Translations under genes and position numbers: made by a program
The notes under the pieces: model-generated
Database searches by the model: none
What the model saw: the letters and a program-made list of their open reading frames with translations, nothing else
Told to the model about the DNA's origin: nothing
Shown: in pieces, positions 43,974 through 57,025 of the stretch
Numbering within the stretch: position 1 is the first letter of the stretch
Layout: every line of letters starts with the position of its first letter
Assembly: GCA_951812925.1 (NCBI GenBank)
Contig: OX638368.1
Span: 161,124,492-161,188,491 of the forward strand
DNA from: Calliopum simillimum
Taxonomy: Eukaryota; Arthropoda; Insecta; Diptera; Lauxaniidae
Reading direction: 5' to 3'
DNA: 64,000 nt

Positions 43974-46695
43974 TGACACTTAACTGCACCACTCCTTGCA
44001 ATTTATGAAGCCTCCTTAAAACCAAATTCAACCAAACTATGCCAAAATTTAGTGCAAAAGATTTTCTAAGTCAACTGTTTCTGTCTTTGGCACTCGTATA
44101 TGTTTCAAGGTACTTGCATATGTATGACACTTTTTGTTCAAATCAACCAATTTTAAAATTTTTGGGCTTAAAGGAACCATCCTATATAATCCTATAAATA
44201 AATTTGAAAATGAAAAATGAAACATAAAACTTATGTGACTTGGAATGCCAAAACAAGTAATTTTCTATGCCAATCCACAGGCACACAACATCGGGAAAGG
44301 CAAAAAAAGAAAAATGCCATATCCCTTGCAACGTATGCAACCAGACAAAAAAGGACTCCTTTTAACTCCACATGAACGCATTGTTCATTTGAATGTTTTC
44401 ATATTTTAACTTCTTTTTGTTATTCAAAGTAAAAAGTGTGGTGTCCTTTTTCCCAAAAAAGGACTTTCCCTGCTGCCGTACTGCTGAAGAAACAACAACG
44501 TGTGAGCTGAGCACATCCTTGCAGCTTAGAATTTATTGCATCAAACACAAAATGCACATGCAGCAGCGGCTCAAAGGATCAGAGGAACAGGATGAAGAGA
44601 ATGCAAAGGTGAAAGCATTTTGTCAACGAGACAATGAATTGAAAATTATTTTTGACATTTATAATGTGTTGTTGTGCCATTTGCTGGTTTTTAAACATGT
44701 TAGCAGTCACTTTCAGGATAAAAACCAAACGAATGGGCATTTATTCGGATATGAGGAATTTTATATTTATATTGTTTTAATTGAGTTACTTTCAGGATTT
44801 TAAACTCCCCTGTCATGTTGATTGCTCGAAGCTTTGGTCAAGAGTGCGGTGCAGCAGAAAAATGGGAGCGTAATCCTATTTGCCATTAATATGCACTTAA
44901 CGATTTTACGATCCTAGTAAACGAGGTAGAAAATATATCGCTTTTCGATGTGTAAACTCAGTGAGCATGCTTAGCAAGCGCTAAAAATCCGGAGGTACCT
45001 TTATCTTGACCAATGAAAAATTAATAAAATTGCCAATAAACATAAAATCAATAAAAATAAAGCTTATTATTTTAATTTCATTCGTGGTGCGGTGGTGTTC
45101 TTTGTGTTCGAAATGCTTAAGCAATCTCTTAAGGAGCACTTAACTGATCGTATGCAACGAACGATATTAAAACTTTAATGTTTCGTGCTTAAATTCAATT
45201 AAAAAATTAATGGAAATACAAAACGTTAAGCTAATGTGCCGGCTAAGACGATAAATGTATTTCTTTATGTGCGTATATTAAAATTTTCGCTTATTATGTA
45301 TAAAGTTATCTAGGATAACTGATAGTGCCTGCCCCAACACTATGCTACAATAATTGTTTAAAATTAAATGCACCTATTTTATAAATGTTACCATAATGTT
45401 ATATTGACCAAACCGAAATGTCTCGTGCCATCCCGTACTGGTTCAAATTCCCCTAAAGTTGGCTAACAGTTGAAAAAAATAAGTTTTTCTTTAAATAACT
45501 TTTTGTAGATGGAATTAAATTAATTTTTGGAGGACATGGTGCCGCCCACATTTTTAGCTTATTTTCATACTATGTAATGTAAAAACTTCGTTAAAATCGT
45601 TCAGTTAGTTTCCGAATCAATGCGAAACGAATACACAAATCAACTAAATCTCATTTTATAAAGTTGATTTTCGTTTCTTCCTCATAACTTGAAAGCTATA
45701 AAAGGTAGCTCACAATTTGTAACATTTTTGAAATTAGAGTTGTCAGATGAATAGAAATTCGTTGGCGAATTTTGTTTATATTCTTAGATTTTTATGGTTT
45801 TTAAAAAACATCTGTACCAAATTTAAAGAGCCGACTCTATTATTACTATTTATGGTCGCAGTTCCATACAAACCCATCAACGCAACGATAAATCTTTCTC
45901 TTAGTGGAGCGAATATTTAAACAGAATGGAATAGAAAATGTCTGTTAAAAAATTTTAAAAGAGCACAATTATTAAAATAAAAAAAACTTAATCTAAGCTA
46001 AAAAGTGTTTTCCCAGGCAATGTAGATTTTTAAGAAATTATAATTATGTTAAATTTTGACCAAAACGAAAAACTAAAAAGTACTTGCTCGATAATTTCTA
46101 CCAGAGAATCATCTAATGTTTTAATAAAAATCTATTCATCAAATGCATTACCCATGAAAAAAAGTACCCCATACATAATCCGTCCTTAGACTTAAAAATC
46201 AAAAACGAAATCATCTTTTCACACACAAATTGGAAGCTGCATATCTGACTTCATCATCCTCAGATTAATATAAATTTTGTGCAGTTCTAGCATTTTCTTT
46301 TTAACAAATTTTATGGGCATTCCTGATTTAATGATTGATTTTGCAAATTAATATATTTTTACTGATAAAATGAATGACTGACAATAAAAATCAGTCAAAA
46401 ATTTTACTACAACATAAAAGTCATGCACCATAAAATTAATTTACACAATTTATTGCACTTGTACAAAAATTTTTTTAAGTATAATGTTCAAAGTATTATA
46501 CACCTTTGTTAATGTAAATACCTTATGATATTTTATCCCAGCATTTTATTTGAAAATAACATAAATGAGTTTAGTAAAAAAGTCCAAAAGTTATTTGGGA
46601 AAAATTACCTCAAACGATGATTTTGATGATTTCTGAAATGATCAATCTTTTTGCTCTCATAGTGACTTGGCAAAGCGTTTGATGATGTTTTTAAG
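43974..46695. other. AT-rich non-coding DNA
   Basis: No gene is supported. A 136-codon plus frame at 44393-44803 has no domain, no Kozak context and no splice sites, and I treat it as chance. No clear inverted ends were found in this stretch. Confidence 0.4.
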
Positions 46696-46697
46696 TA

Positions 46698-47591
46698 CAG
46701 GGTGCTCCATCTTTTATGTCGGTATGTAAACATTGAATAACTTTGAGAAAAAACAACCGATTTCTATAAGTGATGTATTTTTATTCAGTTTGGTTCTTTA
46801 CAATTTTTTTGGACTAGTTTTTGAAAACAATATCAATTAAGTGGCCACCTTTATTAGCAATTTCAAAATGACTCCTTTTTTTTGCGTTTGCCATTACCTT
46901 TCCGAGCATCTCGGGTGTTATAGCGTCGATTTCAGCACGAATGTTTGCCTTGAGCTCGTCAATAGTTTGAGGCTGGTTGGCGTAAACCTTACTTTTCGGA
47001 TAACAACACAAAAAGAAGTCCGGTGGGGTTAAATCAGGTGATCTGGGTGGCCAGTCAATGTCGCCTCTTTTTGACACCAGACGTCCCGGGAATTTTCGTT
47101 GCAGAAATGCAATTGTTGCGTTTGCAGTGTGGCATGGTGCACCGTCTTGTTGAAACCAGTAACCATCTAGACCTTTCTCACGCATTTGCGGGCAGACATA
47201 ATGAGCCAACATCCACCGATATCGATTTCCATCGACAGTTTCGTTTTCGTTGGGTCCTGAGCAACACTCTCTCTCACTGCTTCAACCAGTTCATTGGAAC
47301 GTCTTGGTCTTGGTGCTCAAAAAAATTCGACACGAAACGACGAATAGTATTGTCAGATGGTGCCTTTTTGCCGCGATATTTTTTCCGATATGCACGTTGA
47401 GTTAACACAATGGAACGACTGTTTTCGATGTAAAGTGTCACTATTTCAGCGCGTTGTTTCGGTCTGAAGCGATCCATGGCAAAAATTGTACTGAATTGAC
47501 GTTTCCAAAACATAACTGATGCAATCAATCGGTTGGTAAATGTGAAAGTTATTCAGCGTTTACATACCGACATAAAAGATGGAGCACCCTG
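46698..47591 (-). mobile_element. Internally deleted mariner, rosa-like, with both TIRs
   Basis: Perfect 34-bp inverted ends begin CAGGGTGCTCCATCTTTTAT. After two mismatches another 11 bp match, giving about 47-bp TIRs. TA lies outside both (46696-46697 and 47592-47593). The 894-bp element keeps both ends and fragments of its transposase, so it is an old autonomous mariner reduced to a non-autonomous form that could still be moved in trans. Confidence 0.93.
46814..47528 (-). pseudogene. Deleted mariner transposase (DD41D)
   Basis: The N-terminal frame (47528-47274) has the mariner helix-turn-helix start (FRPKQRAEIVTLYIENSRSI). The C-terminal frame (47212-46814, extending up to about 47257 as NENETVDGNRYRW) has WFQQDG and DLTPPDFFL, with 41 residues between the two catalytic Asp. 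The middle, including the first catalytic Asp block (FSDE), is deleted at about 47250-47270, and the two parts are out of frame. The C-terminus keeps no WVxR-type ending but reads NAKKRSHFEIANKGGHL. No activity is possible. Confidence 0.9.
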
Positions 47592-47617
47592 TATTGAATA
47601 AGCTATGTGTTTTTTAC

Positions 47618-48262
47618 ATGTTAAAGAAATATTACTTTGCATTGTTTAACTATACAGACTGTAGTCCAGTTAAATTTGAAACAATCGTAATGTCACCTGT
47701 GTTTTACATTAAACAGTTTTTCATAACTCCCAAATGGCCCTTCATTTTAATCTTTCCGCAATATAGAATTGTGACTGCTTTCTTTTATCTCAACTTTAAG
47801 TTTGTGATTTATTACTCTCTTCCTTTTGTGCTATTAATGCCTTTTTATCAAGTCAACTTTGTTGTCACAATTGTCTCGCAAGCATCTTCCACTGCTTTGT
47901 TCTTTTTGGTAGAAAGTATCTTAAGCAAAGGTGTGAAATGTCTGCCAGCATTCATTTGCAGAGATCTAAGGGCTAAATCTTTTGTTTTTGTTCACTCAAA
48001 GTATTTTGCTGATATGAAATTTAAATTTCCCAGCAAATCCATTTGTGCAACTTTGTTTAAAAAATATATGGAAAAAATTTCCGCGCGTAACCTTAAATTT
48101 AAAAAAAAAATCGTACACTTAAAAAATGTTTTCAAATTACACGTGACGTCGAACAGTGGTGTAATCTGGAATTACTCGTTGCAACTTCTGAACGAATTGA
48201 GATTCTCTTTGATTGATACTACGGATAGAAAAATAATACAGCTCTTATTGTACAAAATTTGA
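47618..48262 (+). CDS. Uncharacterised 214-codon open frame
   Basis: A continuous plus-strand frame of 645 nt follows the mariner right end; the first Met outside the element is MLKKYYFALF at 47618. The first ~100 residues hold two or three hydrophobic stretches (FVIYYSLPFVLLMPFYQVNF), and the rest is basic. This length is unusual for chance in such AT-rich DNA, and there is no opposite-strand frame to explain it. I see no known domain, and codon use is strongly T-rich. It could be a relic or a chance frame. Confidence 0.2.
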   Translation: MLKKYYFALFNYTDCSPVKFETIVMSPVFYIKQFFITPKWPFILIFPQYRIVTAFFYLNFKFVIYYSLPFVLLMPFYQVNFVVTIVSQASSTALFFLVESILSKGVKCLPAFICRDLRAKSFVFVHSKYFADMKFKFPSKSICATLFKKYMEKISARNLKFKKKIVHLKNVFKLHVTSNSGVIWNYSLQLLNELRFSLIDTTDRKIIQLLLYKI

Positions 48263-50884
48263 TTTTAATAGACAATAGGAATGCTATGGAAATCATGGTT
48301 AGACTTTCTAATGTGAGTACAAATTATGCATACGAAGTTCTCCATGTGAGTATTTTTTAGAAAAAAAATTATTAACTATATGAATTATGATTAAGTTATG
48401 GCTGCTGAGTCAAAATCCGTAGTAAATAAAAGTTTTTTAAGTTCTAAACTTTTTTCTGAAGAGTGTAAAATCTTAAAAAGACGAAGTTTTCCACAAAACT
48501 TTTTTTAGACAAAAACTAATACAAAATACAAAATTATTAGGCATAACATGCTGCATTTGGAAATGTTGCTCGTCTAGCGGTGCCACGCATTCATGTTCCA
48601 ATTTTCCTTAGCTTTTGATCAGAACTTGAGTTTACTATTCTAAGTATACATATATGCGTTATTTGGTTGCATTACCGCAATCATTACAGCATTTTGATAA
48701 CTTTGAGTGTATTGGCGGTATCACGCCATGTTGACTGAACCAACCAAGTTTCTTACTAGAGTTTGCATATAATATCCTTAGTAAATGAGAAAAATTTGGT
48801 TTGATTGTCTTTAAAAATGCTTCCAGTATAGCATTTTTACTTTTTTAGAATTTCACCTAGTTTTTGTCTGGAAATTGCACTTACCATCTTTAGTCTTTAT
48901 GTCTATCTTGGTTGCGTTATCGTGAATAATGCTCATGAAATTTCGTTTGGAATATAAGTATATCGTGTCCGTTGACCGATTTTGCTCGTTTTCAATTCCA
49001 CGATCTAACTTTGACAACGGAGGCAGTGCACTAAATTTCACTGGATTATCTTGCTTAATTTTCCCGTGAAAAATATTTCCACAGACGGACAGCCAGTGAA
49101 TATTCTATGGGTGTAGGGTATAAAAAGTCATAGGTTCATGAAAATCGTTATAACTCATAAAACCGCAATTTCTCGTAGCTAGCATTTTAATATTGTATTC
49201 AGAATTGGTGGGCCTATTTAGCTTTAGTGATCCAAAAAATGCATTTTTCGAACTTTTGTTTTTTGAAAGACCAGTCGAAGTTGAAAAAAAAGGGTAAAAA
49301 TAGTGTCATTTATTTTTAGTGTTAGTTTAAAGTATAAAGACCGTTTAAATTTTTAAATTTTCTTGCATAAGTTGCAGAAAAATTTTAGTCTCATCTTGAA
49401 CAAAAAAAAAAAGCTAAAATTTAAAAACTCGAAAAAACCATCGACATTGAGCAGCTCTACAAACCGAAACATTTCTTCAAGTTAGTTGTTTATCGAACTG
49501 CATCATTAGATTTTCGAATTTCTACCATACCAAAATTGATTTTCGCAACCACTTTTGACAAATGTCGCCATTGCGCCTCGTATAAAATTAGTCACAAAAC
49601 CCATTTTTTATAAATTGATTATAAAAATAACTAATACCAGTGGCCTGTACTCTACACTGCAGCATTTTAAAAATTTTCCTTATGTGGGAGGTATCACGCC
49701 CTCTTGTCCGTGTGCATCCAGTTTTTGCTCAGAGCTTGCATTTATAGTTCTTAGTGTTTGAGTAAAACTTTTTCAGTATAGCGTTTTAAAGCTTTTGCTT
49801 AAGTGTAACATATACTTAGATTGAAAATATTTGCACCTTTCAGGACACTATTAATAGAAGAGTCCAATACAGTTTGCAATAACAATAAACGCCCATTTTG
49901 AAAGCTTGATAATAAAAAGAAAACAATGAAAATGCTGCATCAGTTGCCGTCTCCCAAATCGGAGCAGTAAGTCAAAGCACAAACAAATGGCTATCACAGC
50001 AGATGGACTTTGCTTAAGGTTAACAGCCATACAACGCATCAGTTCAAATCCTCGTTACATGATTTTAATTGCAACATTGCAAAAAGGAAAGAAAAAAACA
50101 AAAGGATATGCTGGCAACATAACCCGGCGGCAAGATATTTCAAAGCAAAAATAAAACAAAAATTAAACATCACCGCCTGTACGCCACAATCCGCATGTCA
50201 ACTTCTGCAAGAGTTGGAGTCACAAGAAACACAACACATTGAAACAAGCAAAACCAACAAACAACTCTGGCGTTAAATGAGTTCAGCTCAAGCCAAACAA
50301 CAACATCACAGGATAACACAACACGCAGCAAAAGTGACCTGTTCGCAAATAAACATTCTGCGGGTTGCAAATGAGGAAAAAACCTCTACGCTGCAGACAG
50401 GGCCGCACCGTGGGGGAATACATTTTATCACACTTTATTGCGGTCCAACATGAATTGAGGACTTTATTTTTTATTTTTTTTTTGGTTATTACATCAAACT
50501 TTCAATTAATTTAATATCATATCAAGATGTGTTTTATAACTGGAGACCCATTCTTCAGATTTTTGGTTTTGAGATATTTTGAGATATTTTTTTTACAATT
50601 CTTGCGGCTTTGTCCGGGAAATTGTAAGGACTTGAAAACCATTAACCCGATTTAAGTAGTTTTTGCCAACCAATATTTTCTATATACCCTTTTTCTAAAT
50701 TCCCTTGATAACGTGCAGGATTTTAAAGAATAAAATAAAATATACTCTTTTGACTAACCTTTGATAAAACTCACGAAGTCTTATACTATTAGGAGTTTTA
50801 GCAATAAAACAAAATAATCATAAAAACTTTTCTTAATATTTTAATATTCCAGCCGTTGCCGAAGGAATATTGAAAAAGGATATA
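48263..50884. other. Non-coding stretch
   Basis: AT-rich DNA without a supported gene. Two distant, diverged segments (about 48690-48800 and 49640-49790) share TATCACGCC, GAGTTTGCAT/GAGCTTGCAT and CCTTAG/TTCTTAG blocks and may be old copies of one repeat. The block at 49900-50420 is less AT-rich and unique-looking. Confidence 0.4.
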
Positions 50885-51342
50885 CAGGGTGGGCGAGAAT
50901 CGGTAGGACACCGGAAAATGTTAGATTCCTCGGACTACTCTAAACAATTTTTCTTAGTTCCATTTTTCGAAATACGGAAACCAAATGAAATTATTTTCGC
51001 CGTTATTTTTAAAAGTGGAAAAGTCCATAAAGAGGCAAAACTGATGTCATACATATTTTGGGCCATAATAATCGCTTATATGAACGATATCATCTTTTCA
51101 ACTCAACACCATAAATTTCACATCATCAAGTAAACTTTTTTTGAAAACAGAGATCAATTATATTCGTTTCTAACAAAATGTAAGCCAATTCATATCATGT
51201 CGTTACTTCTGTCCTTCTATGGACTTACTCCAACAAATCCATTGGTTTTGCGAATTTCGAAAAATGGAACTAAGAAAAGTTGTTCAGAATCATCCCAGGA
51301 ATTTTAAATTTTCTGGTGTTCTACCGATTCCCGCCCACCCTG
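50885..51342. mobile_element. Long-TIR MITE starting CAGGGTGGGCG (458 bp)
   Basis: The left end CAGGGTGGGCGAGAATCGGT is matched in reverse by the right end ACCGATTCCCGCCCACCCTG. The arms continue for about 95 bp on each side (CTTAGTTCCATTTTTCGAAAT on the left at 50955, its inverse near 51250). TA lies left of the element; the right flank reads CA, so the duplication may be mutated. No coding sequence. The centre resembles that of the MITE at 57026-57297. Confidence 0.75.
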
Positions 51343-51504
51343 CATAATAAAACTTTCCTAGCCCATCAAGAAAAAGAAAATCACTCAAATCGGGTTAGTG
51401 GTTTCCTTGAAATTTCTCGGTCAAAGTCGATAGAATTTAGAAAAAATAAATATCATGAACGTCAGTGATATATTCCCATTAAAAAAATCATTCAAACCAA
51501 TAAT

Positions 51505-51840
51505 CAAACCAAGACTACAGCCAAGATCATAGCAGTCTTGGTCTTGGACATCAAATTTCGGTCTTGATTTTGATATTGAGTCTTGGTTTTGGTCCTAAAA
51601 AAATTTTTAAAGATTGTTCAGTGTTTCAAAGCATTTGTATTTTTAACATGCCAAATTAAGTATAATTTTATTTTCAAAAGGATCGTGACACACGTAATAA
51701 ATATATCTGACCAAGTCCAAAAAGCAGTCTTGGTCTTGATGATCATCTACTCCAGAGCCAAGGCTATAGTTGTCTTGGCCTTCAAATTATATTAGCATCT
51801 TGGTCTTAAAAAATTACCAAGACAAAGGCCAATAGTAATT
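51505..51840. repeat. Dispersed CCAAGAC/GTCTTGG short repeats
   Basis: At least a dozen copies of CAAGAC, GTCTTGG or TCTTGGTCTTG occur in both orientations, concentrated at 51515-51600 and 51718-51830, with a 120-bp gap free of them. The outer parts can pair with each other (CCAAGAC... against GTCTTGG...). The open frame at 51583-51795 reads through these repeats and is not convincing. Confidence 0.5.
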
Positions 51841-52919
51841 TTGCTCATCACTAGACTCAATATAATTTTCATAATGAAATCTGCTAAATGATGAGTGTTT
51901 TTTGCATGGAGGGTTCAACGGCCCCTCGTACAATCTTCCGCAAGTTTTGCGCTGTGTTAGGCAGACACAAATATAAAGTTTTATATTGGAAGCTGCTAAA
52001 AGAGAAGAAATTTTTAAAGCATTTTGGATATGAAGTTATATGAAGCAGACGCAATAAAGATTATTACACACTCGTGTTTATGAAATGGAAATACACTAAA
52101 AATACTTTTCAAGACTTTCGAGACTTTTAGAAACTTCAATTTTGTTCGAGATATAATATTTGAGTATAGAAGTTTTCATTTATTTCGTTTTCCCATTCGT
52201 CCTAGGTCCCGCAAGCTCACGGTATAGTCCTGAATTTAGCACCAATTTAAAGTTTACAAGCAATTCAGTTTACAACAGTGGTCGGCATTCTATAGCACAA
52301 TTGTGCGCTCAAAAATCTACCTAGCTCTCTCTATCTTTTTCTTTCTTCTATCTATCTTCTCTCAAACATAAATTCTCACTCATTAACCAACCACTGGTTT
52401 ACAATATGAATAACATGCTGACAATATAATACTTTATTTTCAGGTTGATTTGATCAGAATATATTTCGAAAATTTCTCGAATAGATTGGATACACAGCTT
52501 AGAACTTCACCAAAAAGATTAAGCTATTTAGCTTTCACGATTTAAGCGTTTACCGTCTTTCTTCGTTTCCACTTCAATTGAAGCGTTTTGCTCCTTTTTT
52601 ATCAAAAACACTTCGCCACTTCCCCTTTCATAAAATCACTTCACTTTTTCTTGAAACCAAAATTTGCCTTAAAATTTGTCTATTCTTTTTATGAAAGTTC
52701 AGAAACATATCAAGTGAACAAAGTAAAATTTCGATATACTTCAAAGGAAACTTTTTGTATAGTTTATAGACAAAGAAAAAAAAAAAAACAAAAATTTCGA
52801 ATTCTTGTGTTTTTTACTCTTTTGTATATAGCTGTTTTAGGGTCAGAGATAGGTAAAGATATAACAGAATATTGTAAAAGTAGATAAAATTTCCTTTAAA
52901 ATGCTTCATTAAAAAATTT

Positions 52920-53290
52920 TTTAGGTAGAAAATAGTCCGAAATATGGCTACTCGAACATTTAAATTTTTTTTAAGTGGTCGGAAAAATTGTTTTTAGTCA
53001 TAAAAGGCGTCTTACGAGAAAAGTGTGTATTGCCTAAAATACTTAGAATCATTCAAAGAATACTTTTAATTTTTGGGTACATTTTTTAATTTTAAAAAAA
53101 TTGGTCAAAAAAAATTAAAAAAGTTCCAGAAAATTCTGAAAAGAATTTACACGTATTTCTTGGACCATTCTAAGCATTTTTTACCTTGTACACTTTTTTC
53201 GTAAGATGCCTTGTTTTGAGTAAAAACCGTTTTTTCGATCACATAAACAAAATTTCCGTGTTTGAGTGGCCGGCTATATTTCAGTAAGTT
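52920..53290. repeat. Palindromic interspersed repeat, copy A
   Basis: Shares ordered blocks with 62336-62650. Examples are ATATGGCTACTCGAACA on one side and GAGTGGCCGGCTATATT on the other, which pair with each other, and GACCATTCTAAGCATTTT against GACGATTCCAAGCATTTT. It is a degenerate palindrome centred on an A/T run. A half copy lies near 5000-5150. No coding. Confidence 0.55.
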
Positions 53291-56200
53291 TTTGACCTAA
53301 GAAATTTTTTATTTTTTTTTTTTTTCATATTTTTTAAAAATATATTTTCAAATTTTGTTACGTGTAGCATAAAAATGAATGAATTGAATAAATAAAATTG
53401 TGATTTTTGTGTCCACTTCGCTAATACTTCACGTTTTCAGAATTTTACTTCGCAACACTTCACTTTTTACAAAATTTCACTTCGCTCAAACTTTTCAAAA
53501 CGACAGCACTGCTTCTGACTATTATAATTATACGAATATATGTAGTGAAGAAATCATTATCTTTTGTACTGTGCAAGTATCCTTAGAAAATATTTTCAGC
53601 TTCACACTGTAGCAAAAAACTCAAAACAAAAAATAAAATTCCAGGCATTCCTTCATCTTTATCAATTTCAATCAATAAATGCATTCCTTACAACTGTGGA
53701 CCAATGTCAGATGATTCATAACAACAAGTTCGGGACATATCAGGTTGCACTTTTAAAAGAGAGAAATGTTAAGTTTTGATCCCATGATCAGTAAAGATCA
53801 ACGCAGATCATCATAAAAATTAACAACAAAAGAACAGAGAATAAACTTGGGATTCATGTTCTTAAAACTGGCAAGAGTCATTGAAGACTGTGACTGCAAT
53901 ACCAACAACAACAGCAACAACAACTTTGAACCCACAATAACCAAATAAACAACAAAAACGGCAACAACAAGTCACACTGAATATTAATGACTTTTCAAGG
54001 ATAATTTGATAGAATGCAATAAATCAAACAACAACAAAAGAACAAAAGTCGAAAATAAAGGAAGTGCAGGGTGTTGGAGTGAATGGATAAAAATCACTGT
54101 GATATCGTGTAAACATGTTTATGATCATATGTAGGTTTGTTGTTGTTGATAATGGTGGTGTTCTTGTCGTTGCTTGTGTGTTAACTTAATTACGAGTATA
54201 TTGAGGAGCATTACTTTTGTGTGCTTGACCATTTGTGGATGCAAGGCGTCAAAAAAAAAAAATCCCGAAAAAAGCTCAACACCTCACTAGATGCTAATGA
54301 AATGTGACACAATCATCACAGGGCACAGTGTGAACATGAAAAAATTTTAAGATCCATGTACGTCCGATCAAGATATATAATATATGTACGTTCTTAATGA
54401 ATCAGAGTTGGGTGGTTCCAAATGATTGAGGCAATGCGAAATTTAACAGGATCTCAGAACATTTTTTACATTTTTACATTCCTACACTGTGGATAGGAAA
54501 TAAAGAAGTTTCCTTCTTTTTTGTCAGGTTACTTACTCTGTTCAAGAACTTTCTAAACATCCAAATTAGAACATCAACGCACATCCTTAGAAAGGAATAT
54601 ATTTTGACTCTTAGGCACACTTTTGGAAAGCTTATAAATCATAAGAGTTCAAACTGTCGTATCAAACTCAGTTAATAATTTTAGCCGTTAAGGCTAGTTC
54701 CGAAATTCTCAAATTTAAAAAAACGGAATAGAAGCTTGTTGAAGTTGAGATTTTTCATACTTTTATCCGTGATTGGTTAAGTCCTATATGTCTATTGCTT
54801 TGTCTTATTTGCCTCCCGAAAATTATACATTAACATCAACATGAAATTGCTTTGGCACCTTGTCCAATTTTGCAAGTCTTTCCTCTGGCTGGTGGCAGGT
54901 AATTAATAAATATGATATACTTACTTCTTGTTGACTTCCAACTTAGCACATACTTTCAAAGAAGTTTAATTGTGCTACGTATTTAATGACATGCTGCGTT
55001 CAGCACAAATTCTCAACATATTAGCAAAGTATTTCGATTAAATTTGCACAAACTGGCAAACACAAGCTTTCCATCCTAATTGCTAATCGAATAAATCAAC
55101 ATCTAATCTATCAAATCAAGTAAAAATTTTCGATGGCAATAAATAAATTTTCACCAAGCAACAACAACAAATGGCACGTCCGGAGCAGAGCGTATGGTAA
55201 ACCATTTTAGCAAATTGACAACTTAATCCCTACGCATGTCAATGGCTGCTCAAATAAGATTTAGAGCCTTATTCAACCATTCAAGCATCCATTCAATCAA
55301 CTGCTCAGGCAGGCGGGCAGACCAGCAGCAACAGTTGATGTTGGTTGCATAGAATCTATTAAAATAGAGAGCAACATTTGTTGAGTTTTGTTGCATTTGA
55401 ATTTCTATTTTAGCTGGCATTGTTGTTGTTGTTGCTGGGTTTCAATCAAAACTGTTCAATTATGTCAACTGAAGTTGGCCAATAAATTACCCAAACGTGT
55501 TAGAGGTACAACAAAAACAAAATACAAACAACAACCAGCGACTTTAACAACAGCAATAAAGCGCCTCTCATTCAAGTCGTCGTCGGAATATGGAAATTCC
55601 ACGTTGTTTTTCGATTCCTTGTTGCGGTTGTTGCTAATGTTGCTGATACTTTAGATTCATGTTGATAGCCAGCCTCCTCGAGTCAACTCATAAATCTTTT
55701 TCAATTTGTTCTCCTTTTTGGTCCGACTTTTGAATCGACGATACGATCGCGTGCAACGTTCCCAAAAGTGCGAGTAGAATGGTGAGATTCATATGTAGAC
55801 GATGGAGAATGAGTGTGAAAGAGAGATGCTGCTTTAATGTTTTATAACCGCGATGCGACTAATTATCGAAGTTAAATTATAATTACGTTGCGCGTGCGCA
55901 CAAACATGTTGGTCGTATATCAAAGCAGTAGATCCTTACTAGATGGCGCAACTCCTGTCATCCTTCTGTTCTCTTCACTTTTTTTTTTTTTTTGTGTTTC
56001 GTTGGACGGTCTTCATCTTCTTTTTCTCTCTGATGTTGTTTTATTTGGCGCCATAAATCTATCAACAACTTGAACACGCGTGCGCTTGCGCAGCAAAAGT
56101 TAAGATTTACTGCGTCTGTTAATTTTGTTTGGTCAACTAAAGATTCACACTCTCCAGATGATATAAAAAAATGTTTGTTGTAGTCAATAGAATTGTTGTT

Positions 56201-57025
56201 TTAACTGCTGGAAAAATAATAAAAATTTTACTTATGTAGCCACTGCAATGTCACATCAACTGGGCCTATGGAAACTACAACTTAGGAGCATTTTGGACAA
56301 TAAAGCAATGAAAGGGCTGGCAGAAAATAAGAAGGACATTGACACAATTACAAGCCACTTTTATAGGATAGACAGACGACAGCGACAATGCGCATCAGCA
56401 GTCTTAATCCAAATTTACTTGTGCGTAATGCGCATCCATTATAATTGAAGTAAGCAATTTCAATATGGTAACGCTGTCGAATTGTAATAGATTGACAGAA
56501 ACAAAACATCTGCTTGTCTCACTTTATTAAATTTATAAATATCACTTCAGTTAGGAAATATATTCAACAAGAAAAAAAAGGAAATGGAGTGAGCAAAAGT
56601 GACTTTTAAGATAAAAAAAAAAAATATACATAGGTGAAAACCAGTGAAATGTTTTTGGTTTTAAGAGGGGAATAAAAAGAAAGCTCTGTGTGGAGCGAGG
56701 CGTTGAGCAAGTGCCATCAAAAAAACAAGTACCCATACAAACAAATCAGATGTTTGCTCAATGCAGAAACTGTCATCTGTCAAGGTATAATTTTCAATTG
56801 AATTAATATGGATATAATCTAGATTAATGCTGTCGTCTGTCTAGGCTGTTAGGCTGAACACTCGTGCCAGATTTTATGAAATAAGCTATAGCACCGACTC
56901 AGAATCGTCACGAAGTAACGCTCGACGTATTCTTGCACTTGACAAATATCCAATTAAATATATTGGAGATTATCGCTAGTCAAATTCTCCTCAGAATGAA
57001 ATTTTAGACATAAAGGCAAGTATTT
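53291..57025. other. Mostly non-coding, host-like DNA
   Basis: Contains CAA/CAG microsatellites at about 53895-53970 and 55425-55440 and less AT-rich blocks (54830-56100) with no transposon ends. The only coding candidate is the small exon at 54841-54898. It may be intronic or upstream DNA of a host gene on the plus strand. Confidence 0.4.
54841..54898 (+). CDS. Possible signal-peptide first exon
   Basis: The ATG sits in a good insect start context (ATCAACATG). The exon encodes MKLLWHLVQFCKSFLWLVA, a basic second residue followed by a hydrophobic core, as in a secretion signal. It then runs directly into a donor, GCAG|GTAATT, at 54898/54899. First exons encoding only a signal peptide before a long intron are common in fly surface-protein genes. 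No downstream exon was identified within the window, so this is a candidate only. Confidence 0.33.

Noticed and set aside
44393..44803. 136-codon plus-strand frame
   Set aside because: No domain, weak start context, no splice sites, and composition typical of chance frames here.
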